Shown here in pieces: positions 6,077 to 13,715 of a DNA stretch of 23,156 nt. The notes under the pieces are model-generated. The model saw only the letters and a list, made by a program, of their open reading frames with translations. It searched no databases and had not been told where the DNA came from. The stretch comes from JARKQH01 sp964631605 (GTDB lineage Bacteria; Verrucomicrobiota; Verrucomicrobiia; Limisphaerales; UBA8199): the NCBI GenBank assembly GCA_964631605.1, contig CAZVYG010000078.1, forward strand, positions 1 to 23,156, read 5' to 3'. A program made the position numbers and the translations under genes. The number at the start of each line of letters is the position of its first letter. Positions within the stretch are counted from its first letter, which is position 1.

Positions 6077-8830
6077 TTAGCGGCGTTTGCCCGCCGGCCT
6101 GGACGTTTTCCTGGCGGCCTCTTCCTCGAGGGCGGCTTGCGCGGTAGCCAGGCGGGCCACCGGCACGCGGAACGGAGAGCAGCTCACGTAGGTCAGGCCA
6201 AGCCGATGGCAGAACTTGACACTGTCGGGGTCGCCGCCGTGCTCGCCGCAGATGCCGAGCTTGATGTCGGGGCGGGTGCTGCGGCCTTTTTCAACCGCGA
6301 TCTTCATCAACTGGCCGACACCGATCTGGTCAATCGAGGCGAAGGGGTTCTTCTTGACGATTTCCATCTCGGTGTACGGCGGCAGGAACGAGCCGGAGTC
6401 GTCGCGGCTCATGCCGAGGCAGGTTTGGGTGAGGTCATTGGTGCCGAAGCTGAAGAACTCGGCGGTTTGCGCGATCTCATCCGCCGTGAGAGCGCCGCGC
6501 GGCACTTCAATCATGGTGCCCACCATGTAATTGAGCTTCACCTTCTGTTCCGCCATGACCTCGCGAGCAACGCGGTGAACCAGTTCGACCTGCAGGTCGA
6601 GCTCCTTCTTGAAGCCGACCAACGGGATCATGATTTCAGGTTTGACCTTGATGCCCTGCTTCTGCACCTCGGCGGCAGCCTCGAACACCGCGCGGGCCTG
6701 CATCTCGGAGATTTCCGGATAGACCAGGCCGAGGCGGCAACCGCGGAAGCCGAGCATCGGGTTGAACTCGTGCAGTTCCTTGACCCGCTGGGCGATCTTG
6801 TCCACGCTGATGCCCATCTTCTGCGCCAACTGGTTTTGGGACGCATGGTCGTGCGGCAGGAACTCGTGCAGCGGCGGATCGAGGAACCGGATGGTCGCCG
6901 GCAGGCCTTTGAGAGCTTTGAAGATGCCCACAAAGTCTCCCTTTTGGTAAGGCAGCAGCTTCGCCAACGCCGCTTTGCGGTCTTCGATCTTGTCAGCGAG
7001 AATCATCTCGCGCATGGCGTCAATGCGGTCGCCCTCGAAGAACATGTGTTCGGTGCGGCACAGGCCGATCCCAGTGGCGCCAAAGGCGATGGCGTTCTCG
7101 GTCTGCTCGGGGGTGTCCGCGTTGGTTCGGACTTGGAGACGGGTCACTTTCGAGCACCAGCCCATCAACTTGGCAAACATCTGATAGGGCACGCTCTGTT
7201 TGGGACTGAGGGTCTTTTCGATCAGCACCTGCACGATTTCCGACGCGGCGGTCGGAAGCTGGCCGGGATAGACATTGCCGAGCGTTCCGTTGATGGAGAG
7301 GTAATCGCCTTCCTTGTACACCACACCGTCCACGGTCAGCGTCTTGCTGCCATAGTCAATCTGCAGGGCGCCGGCGCCACAAACGCAGACCTTGCCCATC
7401 TGGCGGGCGACCAGGGCCGCATGCGAGCTCACGCCGCCCTTGGCGGTCAGGATGCCTTCCGCGGCAATCATGCCGCGCAGGTCCTCAGGGGTGGTCTCAT
7501 TGCGCACCAGGAGCACCTTTTCGCCCTTCTCCGCCGCGGCGGCGGCCCGATCGGCATTGAGATACAAACGCCCGGAGGCGGCGCCAGGGCCGGCCGGCAG
7601 GCCTTTGGCGATGCACTTGGCCGCCTTTTCAGCCTTGGCGTCAAAAATCGGCGCCAGCAACTGGTCCAACTGATCGGCCGGGTTGCGGCGGATGGCGGTC
7701 TTCCAGTCAATGAGCTTCTCGTCCACCATGTCCATCGAGAACTTCAGCGCGGCCATGGCGGTGCGCTTGCCATTGCGGGTCTGGAGCATGAAGACTTTGC
7801 CGTCCTGAATCGTGAACTCGAAGTCCTGCACGTCCTTGAAATGTTTCTCGAGGGTCTTGCGGATATTCTCGAGTTCCGCGAAGGCCTCGGGCAGATGCTT
7901 CTGAAGTTCCGCCACCGGTTCGGGCGTTCGGATGCCGGCCACCACGTCTTCGCCCTGGGCGTTGATGAGGAATTCACCGTAGAATTCCTTGTTGCCGTTG
8001 GCGGGGTTGCGGGTGAAGGCAACCCCCGAGCCGGAGCGGTCGCCCGTATTGCCATAGACCATCGCCTGAACGTTCACGGCGGTGCCCCACTCGGAGGGAA
8101 TGTTGTATTTGCGGCGATAGACAATCGCGCGGTCGTTCATCCAGGAACCAAACACGGCGCCGATGGCGCCCCAAAGCTGCTTCCAGGGATCCTGGGGGAA
8201 TTCCTTGCCGGTGCGCTCCTTGATCAGGCCCTTGAAGCGCGTGACCAGTTCCTTCAGGTCGTCAACCGTCAGCTTGGTGTCTTCGAGGTCCTGGTGATAA
8301 CGCTCGTGCTTGAGACCGTGGATCACTGTCTCAAACGGCTCGTGGTCCTCATTGGGCCGTTTCTGAACGCCCATGACGACGTCGCCATACATCTGCACAA
8401 ACCGCCGATAGCAATCCCAGGCAAAGCGCTCGTTCTGCGTCGCCTTCACCAGCGCCAGGACCGTTTCGTCGTTCAGACCCAGGTTCAAAATCGTGTCCAT
8501 CATGCCGGGCATCGAGTCCCGCGCCCCGGACCGGACCGAAACCAACAGCGGCATCGCGGCCTTGTCACCGAACTTGGTCCCCATGATTTTCTCGATGAAT
8601 GCCACGCCCGTCTTGACTTGCGGCTCGAGCGTCTTCGGATAGGTCTTCTTGTTCTGATAGTAGTAGGTGCAAACCTCCGTGGTGATGGTGAAGCCGGGAG
8701 GCACTGGCAAGCCGATGCGGCTCATCTCCGCCAGGTTCGCGCCCTTGCCGCCGAGCAACGGCTTCATCGAACCGTCGCCGTCGGCCTTCTTATTTCCAAA
8801 CAGGTAAACGTATTTTGCTGCTTTTGCCAT
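6077..8830 (-). CDS. ppdK: Pyruvate, phosphate dikinase
   Basis: Cytoplasmic enzyme interconverting pyruvate + ATP + Pi and phosphoenolpyruvate + AMP + PPi. 917 residues from the ATG at 8830; upstream in-frame codons to 9001 overlap the promoter and read as non-coding. Domains in order: N-terminal ATP-grasp nucleotide-binding domain (start L-L-G-G-K-G-A-N-L-A-E-M; S-V-R-S-G-A-R-D-S-M-P-G-M-M-D-T-I-L near 98-115; family signature F-T-R-N-P near 272). Next is the swivelling phosphohistidine domain (G-G-V-S-S-H-A-A-L-V-A-R, His470), then the PEP/pyruvate TIM barrel (G-I-G-L-C-R-T-E-H-M-F, G-T-M-I-E-V-P-R, F-G-T-N-D-L-T-Q) ending in I-C-G-E-H-G-G-D-P (active-site Cys861) and S-C-S-P-F-R-V-P-V-A-R-L-A. 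The residue two before the catalytic His is Ser468, where plant and many bacterial enzymes have the regulated Thr. The short basic C-terminal tail is unremarkable. It has its own promoter and terminator, so it is probably monocistronic. Confidence 0.97.
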   Translation of the reverse strand: MAKAAKYVYLFGNKKADGDGSMKPLLGGKGANLAEMSRIGLPVPPGFTITTEVCTYYYQNKKTYPKTLEPQVKTGVAFIEKIMGTKFGDKAAMPLLVSVRSGARDSMPGMMDTILNLGLNDETVLALVKATQNERFAWDCYRRFVQMYGDVVMGVQKRPNEDHEPFETVIHGLKHERYHQDLEDTKLTVDDLKELVTRFKGLIKERTGKEFPQDPWKQLWGAIGAVFGSWMNDRAIVYRRKYNIPSEWGTAVNVQAMVYGNTGDRSGSGVAFTRNPANGNKEFYGEFLINAQGEDVVAGIRTPEPVAELQKHLPEAFAELENIRKTLEKHFKDVQDFEFTIQDGKVFMLQTRNGKRTAMAALKFSMDMVDEKLIDWKTAIRRNPADQLDQLLAPIFDAKAEKAAKCIAKGLPAGPGAASGRLYLNADRAAAAAEKGEKVLLVRNETTPEDLRGMIAAEGILTAKGGVSSHAALVARQMGKVCVCGAGALQIDYGSKTLTVDGVVYKEGDYLSINGTLGNVYPGQLPTAASEIVQVLIEKTLSPKQSVPYQMFAKLMGWCSKVTRLQVRTNADTPEQTENAIAFGATGIGLCRTEHMFFEGDRIDAMREMILADKIEDRKAALAKLLPYQKGDFVGIFKALKGLPATIRFLDPPLHEFLPHDHASQNQLAQKMGISVDKIAQRVKELHEFNPMLGFRGCRLGLVYPEISEMQARAVFEAAAEVQKQGIKVKPEIMIPLVGFKKELDLQVELVHRVAREVMAEQKVKLNYMVGTMIEVPRGALTADEIAQTAEFFSFGTNDLTQTCLGMSRDDSGSFLPPYTEMEIVKKNPFASIDQIGVGQLMKIAVEKGRSTRPDIKLGICGEHGGDPDSVKFCHRLGLTYVSCSPFRVPVARLATAQAALEEEAARKTSRPAGKRR

Positions 8831-8888
8831 ATAACACTTTTCAATAATCAATGGTTTCGCCGGATCAATCCTCAGAAACGGTCCGCAG

Positions 8889-8916
8889 ACTCTAACAAAG
8901 TCCGCCGCCGTGTCAA
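8889..8916 (-). promoter_or_regulatory. Probable sigma-70-type promoter of ppdK
   Basis: Minus strand: a perfect -35 TTGACA (8916-8911), a 16-nt spacer and -10 TAGAGT (8894-8889, four of six consensus bases). The start site would lie near 8882, giving a leader of about 50 nt before the ATG at 8830. Only a weak purine stretch (GAAAAG) precedes the start codon. Confidence 0.6.
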
Positions 8917-9112
8917 CCGGCCATCCCCGCCCCCAGGTCCACCGCACGGACAGCCCCCCGCAAATGGCCAATTTTATGGGGTTCCAGGCCAAAGGTGGCA
9001 AAAAATGCTAATTTTTCCGCAAAAAACGACGATCCACCCCTGCCCGGCCACGTTGCGCCAAATGCGATTTACCTTCCCCCAAGCGACCCTGACCCGCCGC
9101 CGCCGCGGGCAT

Positions 9113-9685
9113 TCAAGGGCGCGGCAGTTTGAGAAAATTCCCGAGAATCTGTCGTCCGTTTTCAGTCAGGATGCTTTCGGGATGAAACTGCACGCCCCAG
9201 ATGGGAAACTGCTTGTGGCGCACACCCATGATCTCGCCTTCCTCAGTCTCGGCGGTGATTTCCAGGCAGTCGGGGATGGTGGCGCGCTCGATGACGAGGG
9301 AGTGATAGCGCGTGGCGGCGAAGGGATTGGGCATGCCTTCAAACAAGTCGCGGCCGTTGTGGTGGATGAGCGAGGTTTTGCCGTGCATCATTCGGTAGTT
9401 CACAATCACCTTGGCGCCGAAAACGTGGCCAATGCATTGGTGGCCAAGACAGACTCCAAAGGTTGGAACACTCGGGCCGAAGCGCCGGATGATCTCATTG
9501 GATAGGCCGCTTTCGCGGGGCGAGCAAGGCCCGGGGGAAATCAGAATGCGTTCGGGTTTTAACGCTTCGATTTGTTCCAGGGTAGTCTGGTCGTTTCGGA
9601 AAATCCGCATCTCAACCTGCATCTCGCCGAGGTACTGGACGAGGTTATAGGTAAACGAATCGTAGTTATCTATGACCAACAGCAT
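9113..9685 (-). CDS. Glutamine amidotransferase, anthranilate / aminodeoxychorismate synthase component II (TrpG/PabA)
   Basis: Class I glutamine amidotransferase that supplies ammonia to a chorismate-using partner for tryptophan or folate synthesis. 190 residues from the ATG at 9685 (a TTG 12 nt upstream is less likely). The start reads L-L-V-I-D-N-Y-D-S-F-T-Y-N-L, the family signature. I-L-I-S-P-G-P follows near 47-52, and the nucleophile loop is G-V-C-L-G-H-Q with Cys79. The triad is completed by His168 and Glu170 in F-H-P-E-S. Sequence does not separate TrpG from PabA, and one protein often serves both. No component I gene (trpE/pabB) lies beside it, so the partner must be elsewhere. The next gene on the strand, ppdK, starts 282 nt later behind its own promoter. 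Confidence 0.93.
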   Translation of the reverse strand: MLLVIDNYDSFTYNLVQYLGEMQVEMRIFRNDQTTLEQIEALKPERILISPGPCSPRESGLSNEIIRRFGPSVPTFGVCLGHQCIGHVFGAKVIVNYRMMHGKTSLIHHNGRDLFEGMPNPFAATRYHSLVIERATIPDCLEITAETEEGEIMGVRHKQFPIWGVQFHPESILTENGRQILGNFLKLPRP

Positions 9686-9872
9686 GACTGGCCCCAAGGT
9701 AGCTTGGCGCCGGCTGGTTGGAAACTCGAAAGCGACCGGTGAAGGGCACTAAACTGTTTTGGCGCGGGTCACCGCAGCCGAGATTCCCGGCTTCGCTGCC
9801 AAGCTTCGGCAAGGCAGACGACGGGCGGGAATGAGAGTGGAAGGGCCTGGGCCGGGCGGGAACGGGGCGGAG

Positions 9873-10214
9873 TCAGAATTCGATGCAGAAGAACTTGAGG
9901 CCGGAGACGCGCCGCGTGGTCGGATCACGAACCACGTTGTCCTCGGCGTCGCCGTAGCGGGCTGGTGCGGCCGGATTGATGACCTGCAAGGGCTTGCGGG
10001 TTTTGAGGACAAAAACCGCCATGCCGCTGTAGGACACCTTCCTACCCAGGATTTGGTTCGGCTTTTCCTCACGCAGCGTCAAGGGCGATTGCCGGGCACG
10101 GGTCACCACATCAGCCTGAAGGGACTCCTCTCGGGCTGCCGGAGGGGCATTGGTGGTCTGGGCGGCCGCCCCCGCGACCGACACCACGAATATCAACATG
10201 AGAAACCGGACCAT
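9873..10214 (-). CDS. Small secreted protein of unknown function
   Basis: 113 residues from the ATG at 10214. The open frame extends upstream to 10343, but that part looks non-coding and the ATG sits directly before a good signal peptide (M-V-R-F-L-M-L-I-F-V-V-S-V-A-G-A-A-A-Q, cleavage after about 19). The mature part begins with a short Ala/Pro-rich stretch and contains I-L-G-R-K-V-S-Y-S-G-M-A-V near 56-68, L-Q-V-I-N-P-A-A-P-A-R-Y-G near 76-88, and ends G-L-K-F-F-C-I-E-F. Small exported proteins with this layout (ILGRKVSYSG-type start, N-P-x-A-P-x-x-Y-G, G-L-K-x-F ending) are in my recollection common in Verrucomicrobiota, but I know of no function. No Shine-Dalgarno is visible. It lies 180 nt after the GDPD gene on the same strand and may or may not be cotranscribed. 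Confidence 0.75.
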   Translation of the reverse strand: MVRFLMLIFVVSVAGAAAQTTNAPPAAREESLQADVVTRARQSPLTLREEKPNQILGRKVSYSGMAVFVLKTRKPLQVINPAAPARYGDAEDNVVRDPTTRRVSGLKFFCIEF

Positions 10215-10394
10215 AAGCTTACTGTGTCCGAGCCTGTACCAAACTTCGGCGAAAGGCTGAGGGTTGTCAAATGGGTGCCCTGCTACTTTGCCGGCCCAGG
10301 CACGGCTGGTGGTCGGTTGTTTTCTGGGCCTGGCAGGCCCCACGGTCGTGAGGAGTCCGCGGCTGCGACCGGCCCCGGGCTTGCGTGCCGAGCT

Positions 10395-12134
10395 TCAACG
10401 GCGCGCATAGTAATCACGCACGGCCTGCATCACAAGGTCCGGATAGTCCGTGGCGAAACTGGCGCATCCCAGGTCGAGCAGGCGGTGGTGGATTTCCGGG
10501 TCCTTTCGGCCCCAAGCGAGCGTTTGAAACAAGACGCCGTGCGTACGCAGTTCGTGGCCCGCGTCGCGGAGGAATCGTTCGCCGGGGGCAACTGCGCCCT
10601 CATTGTTCGTGCGGACGTGGATTTGAAGCTGGTCAATGCCGGCGAATTGGGCAGCGCGCAATTCCGCCAACCGTTCGGCGAGTTCCTTCTCGGTGCCGCC
10701 CATCCAGTGCAGCGTTTTGGATTTGGGCGCCACCTGGCGCCAGAGTTTGATTTCAGGATAGCGCGTGCTGGCCAAAATCAGTTGCGGATGCACGCCAACT
10801 GTTTCGGCGGCGAGTTGGTGAAAATCCACTTTCTTGATGTCAATGTAGAGCATGCGCTGCGGGTGAGTCTTCAGAATCTTTACCATCTCCGCCAGGCTGA
10901 TGACACGCTGCCCCGCGAATTGCGTTCCGCGAAACTTTCCCACATCCAGTTGTGTGACCTCTTCGTACGTCAGGTCCGCCACCCCTTTCTTTTTCAACTC
11001 GGCCGGGGCGTCGGGCAGGATGCGGGCAAGATTGTTGTCGTGGAAGGAGACGATGACGCCGTCCTTGGTGAGGCGCAAATCCGCCTCGGGAATGCAGCCG
11101 AGGCTCCAAGCCAGTTCGAAAGCCTGGAGCGTGCCTTCCGGAGCGAGTTCGCCGGCCCCGCGGTGGGCTTGAACCAGGAATTCACTGAAGGGGATATGGT
11201 CGCGGACGTTCCACTCCCTGGGCACGTTTCGGTAATACGCCCGCAGGGCTTCTTTGGCCACATCCGGGCGGTCGGTTCCGAACCCGGCGGTGCCCAGGTC
11301 CAGCAGGCGGTGGTAAACCTCGATCTTATCGGGGACGTTCCAAGGCATAGTCTGGAACTCGATGCCATGCTTGCGCACCTCGACTGCCGCGCGCCGAATA
11401 AAATCTTCGCTGGGCACCATGCCCCCATTGTTGTCGAAGTGGCAGTGCACCTGGAGGCGGTTGATGTTCGTGAATCCGGACTGGCGGAGGGAGGCGAATC
11501 GCTTTTCAACATTGGTGTCGTCTTTGTCCCCCCAAGTGCCAACCCACAGGAAGCCGTCGCTTCGCGGCGCGACCGCCTTCCAGCGCGCCAAGTCGGCTTC
11601 GGAGCCGGTGGCCAGCACAATCTGGTCGTGCAAGCCTTCCGTTTCGCGAGCCAGTTGCGCCAAATCCACGTTCTTGACATCAATATAAACCGACCGTTTC
11701 GAGTCCCGCTCGAGCGCCGCGCAAATCTCTCCGAGGCTCACAATTCGCTGTCCGGCAAATTGCGGGCCACGAAATGACCCGATGTCGAGTTTCCGGGCTT
11801 CCTCCAGGGTCAGGTCCTCCAAGCGTTTCTTTTTAATCTCCTCGGACGCGTTGGGCAGGATTCGGGCAAAGTTCTTGTCGTGAAACATCATCAAATGGCC
11901 GTCTTTGGTCGTTCGGACATCCACTTCGGGAATGCAGCCCATGCTCCAGGACAATTCCAGCGCCTCCATGGTGTTCTCCGGCGCCAGGTTACCGGCGCCG
12001 CGATGCGCCACGACGGAAACCCGCTCCAGCGGAATGCGCCGGACATTCCACGTTGGTTCCGCCGCCCACGCTGCCCCCAAGCCGGCCACCCCACACACCA
12101 CTGCGAGAGCGATTTCCCGACAGGTTTTTCTCAT
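10395..12134 (-). CDS. Exported protein with two tandem glycerophosphodiester phosphodiesterase domains
   Basis: Predicted to hydrolyse glycerophosphodiesters to glycerol-3-phosphate and an alcohol outside the inner membrane. 579 residues from the ATG at 12134, about twice the usual GDPD length. A signal peptide (about 1-25, A-L-A-V-V-C-G-V-A-G-L-G-A-A-W-A-A) comes first. Domain 1 spans about 40-300 and domain 2 about 320-575. The copies align with a constant 280-residue offset: HRG at 44 and 324, P-E-x-D at 69-72 and 349-352, F-H-D at 84-86 and 364-366, Y-I-D-x-K at 150-154 and 430-434, and F-x-T-D-x-P-D near the ends. Over the first 100 residues I count about 61 identities. Catalytic His and acidic residues are kept in both, but the conserved P-E-N-T is P-E-G-T in domain 2. 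It is divergent from the GlpT-like gene, which imports the expected product. A weak hairpin (10326-10340) follows downstream without a U-run. Confidence 0.92.
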   Translation of the reverse strand: MRKTCREIALAVVCGVAGLGAAWAAEPTWNVRRIPLERVSVVAHRGAGNLAPENTMEALELSWSMGCIPEVDVRTTKDGHLMMFHDKNFARILPNASEEIKKKRLEDLTLEEARKLDIGSFRGPQFAGQRIVSLGEICAALERDSKRSVYIDVKNVDLAQLARETEGLHDQIVLATGSEADLARWKAVAPRSDGFLWVGTWGDKDDTNVEKRFASLRQSGFTNINRLQVHCHFDNNGGMVPSEDFIRRAAVEVRKHGIEFQTMPWNVPDKIEVYHRLLDLGTAGFGTDRPDVAKEALRAYYRNVPREWNVRDHIPFSEFLVQAHRGAGELAPEGTLQAFELAWSLGCIPEADLRLTKDGVIVSFHDNNLARILPDAPAELKKKGVADLTYEEVTQLDVGKFRGTQFAGQRVISLAEMVKILKTHPQRMLYIDIKKVDFHQLAAETVGVHPQLILASTRYPEIKLWRQVAPKSKTLHWMGGTEKELAERLAELRAAQFAGIDQLQIHVRTNNEGAVAPGERFLRDAGHELRTHGVLFQTLAWGRKDPEIHHRLLDLGCASFATDYPDLVMQAVRDYYARR

Positions 12135-12141
12135 GCGTGGT

Positions 12142-12169
12142 TTTATAGCAGGAACCTTTGCTGAGGCAA
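12142..12169 (-). promoter_or_regulatory. Probable promoter of the tandem GDPD gene (near-leaderless)
   Basis: Minus strand: -35 TTGCCT (12169-12164), a 16-nt spacer and -10 TATAAA (12147-12142). Only 7 nt separate the -10 box from the ATG at 12134, so the transcript would start at or just before the start codon. No Shine-Dalgarno is present, consistent with a leaderless mRNA. No equally good promoter was seen for the divergent GlpT-like gene. Confidence 0.5.
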
Positions 12170-12382
12170 GATAGGGAGTAACGCCCCCCCCCTCGTCCAC
12201 TTGACCCGGCCGCGAGGATTGCGCAGGCTTCGAGCGTGATGAAACAGTTGTGTCGAGCCGGCGGGTTGTGGCCAGGATAGGTTCCTCGCATGGCCGGCCC
12301 GTCCCGTTCCCCATTTCGAGACCTGCGCCTCGGGCGCGTTCTGCTTCACTTGTTTGCTCCAGCGCCGCCCGCCGAGGTGCTG

Positions 12383-13702
12383 ATGGAGGATCCCGCCGAG
12401 ATTAAGGCGAGGTATCGCCACTGGCAGCGGCGCATTCTTGTTTCCACGATGATTGGGTACGCGACGTTTTATTTCGTGCGCAAGAACCTGAGCGTGGCCA
12501 TGCCCGGTCTGGGTCAGGACCTGGGCATCAGCAAGGTTGACCTGGGACTCTTCCTCACGCTCCACGGGCTGCTGTATGGTGTGTCGAAATTTGCCAACGG
12601 ATTTCTGGCGGACCGCAGCAATGCGCGAACGTTCATGGCCGCGGGGCTGCTGCTGTCGGCGGTTATCAATCTGTTTTTTGGTTTGAGTTCGGCGGTCCTG
12701 ACGCTGGGAGTGCTGTGGATGCTCAATGGCTGGGTGCAAGGGATGGGGTTTCCCCCGTGCGCGAGGCTGATGGCGCACTGGTTCCCGCCGCGACAATTGG
12801 CGACCCACTATTCCATCTGGAACACCTCGCATTCGATTGGCGCCGGGCTGGTGGTGGTGGTTTGCGGTTACCTCGCGGTTTATGGCTGGCGCTGGTGTTT
12901 TTTCGTGCCGGCCGCGGTCGCCTTCCTCTGCGCGCTGTTCCTGCTGGCGTCCCTTCGCGATACCCCGCCCTCGCTGGGCCTGCCCGAAGTGGAGGGCACG
13001 GCCCGGGCACCGGTGGCAAAAAACTTCTCCTCCCTGCTGCTGCGCCAAGTGTTCGGCAACCCGTATGTATGGCTGCTGGCCATGGCGAGCTTCTTTGTCT
13101 ATGTGGTCCGGTATGCGGTCTTGGATTGGGGTCCCACGCTGCTGACAGAAACCAAGCATTTGAAGCTGACACATTCAAGCTGGATGGTGGCCGGCTTTGA
13201 GGTCGCCGGGGTGGCAGGCATGCTATTGAGCGGGTGGCTCACGGATCGGGTGTTCGGGGGACGCGGCGCCCGTCTTTGTGTGATCTCGATGGCGCTGGCC
13301 GGATTGTCCGTGCTCCTGTTCTGGAAACTGCCTGACTCGTCCCTCGGCTTAAACACCTTGTTACTTTGCCTGACCGGATTTTTCATCTACGGTCCGCAGG
13401 CGCTGGTCGGCGTGATCGTGACCAATCTGGCGACCAAGCGAGTCGCCGCCACCGCCATCGGATTCACCAGCATCTTTTCCTATGCCAGCACGCTGTTTTC
13501 GGGCTGGGGTTTGGGCTGGCTGGTTCAACATCATGGCTGGAACACGGCGCTGGCGGGACTTGTCATCACCGCGGCACTGAGCACGGTAATGTTCGCGCTG
13601 GCGTGGAAGGCCAAACCGCACGGTTATGAGGCCGCCGCGGCAGACGCCGAAAACGAGCTGCGGGAGGCGACGGCGAGCGTGCCGGACAACGGCCGGCGCT
13701 AG
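12383..13702 (+). CDS. glpT: GlpT-like glycerol-3-phosphate:phosphate antiporter (MFS, OPA family)
   Basis: Inner-membrane organophosphate:Pi antiporter, 439 residues with about 12 membrane segments. The ATG at 12383 is preferred over an in-frame ATG at 12290 because GAGG lies 5 nt before it and the intervening residues look non-coding. Diagnostic features: Y-F-V-R-K-N-L-S-V-A-M-P-G-L (Arg33, matching phosphate-binding Arg45 of E. coli GlpT), W-N-T-S-H-S-I-G-A-G (His150, matching His165), L-R-D-T-P-P-S-L-G-L-P after TM6, and V-R-Y-A-V-L-D-W-G-P-T (Arg243, matching Arg269). The R-Y-x-V-L-D-W form is that of GlpT rather than the hexose-phosphate carrier UhpT. G-F-F-I-Y-G-P-Q-A-L-V-G in the C-half also matches GlpT. 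It is divergent from the tandem GDPD gene, echoing the glpTQ pairing of enterobacteria. The 3' end is 13 nt from the convergent downstream gene. Confidence 0.9.
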   Translation: MEDPAEIKARYRHWQRRILVSTMIGYATFYFVRKNLSVAMPGLGQDLGISKVDLGLFLTLHGLLYGVSKFANGFLADRSNARTFMAAGLLLSAVINLFFGLSSAVLTLGVLWMLNGWVQGMGFPPCARLMAHWFPPRQLATHYSIWNTSHSIGAGLVVVVCGYLAVYGWRWCFFVPAAVAFLCALFLLASLRDTPPSLGLPEVEGTARAPVAKNFSSLLLRQVFGNPYVWLLAMASFFVYVVRYAVLDWGPTLLTETKHLKLTHSSWMVAGFEVAGVAGMLLSGWLTDRVFGGRGARLCVISMALAGLSVLLFWKLPDSSLGLNTLLLCLTGFFIYGPQALVGVIVTNLATKRVAATAIGFTSIFSYASTLFSGWGLGWLVQHHGWNTALAGLVITAALSTVMFALAWKAKPHGYEAAAADAENELREATASVPDNGRR

Positions 13703-13715
13703 AGCAACCCGCGCA

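Noticed and set aside
6056..9505. A 1149-residue open frame on the plus strand, antisense to ppdK and part of the trpG-like gene
   Set aside because: It mirrors a highly conserved gene with a matching promoter and terminator. Its composition (His/Arg/Leu/Val/Asp-rich, no motifs) is what antisense reading of high-GC codons gives.
10326..10340. GGGCC-TGGCA-GGCCC hairpin between the GDPD and small secreted protein genes, possible terminator
   Set aside because: Only a 5-bp stem and no U-run on the minus-strand side.
9759..11777. A 672-residue plus-strand open frame antisense to the tandem GDPD gene
   Set aside because: No domain or signal features, spans two real minus-strand genes and their gap, and is an expected high-GC shadow frame.
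12184..12192. Run of nine C residues upstream of the GlpT-like gene, a possible phase-variation tract
   Set aside because: It lies in a non-coding region away from any recognised -10/-35 spacing. A single tract in a GC-rich genome is weak evidence.
12143..13174. A 343-residue minus-strand open frame antisense to the GlpT-like gene
   Set aside because: Gln/His/Arg-rich with no motifs; the plus-strand transporter has multiple diagnostic residues.
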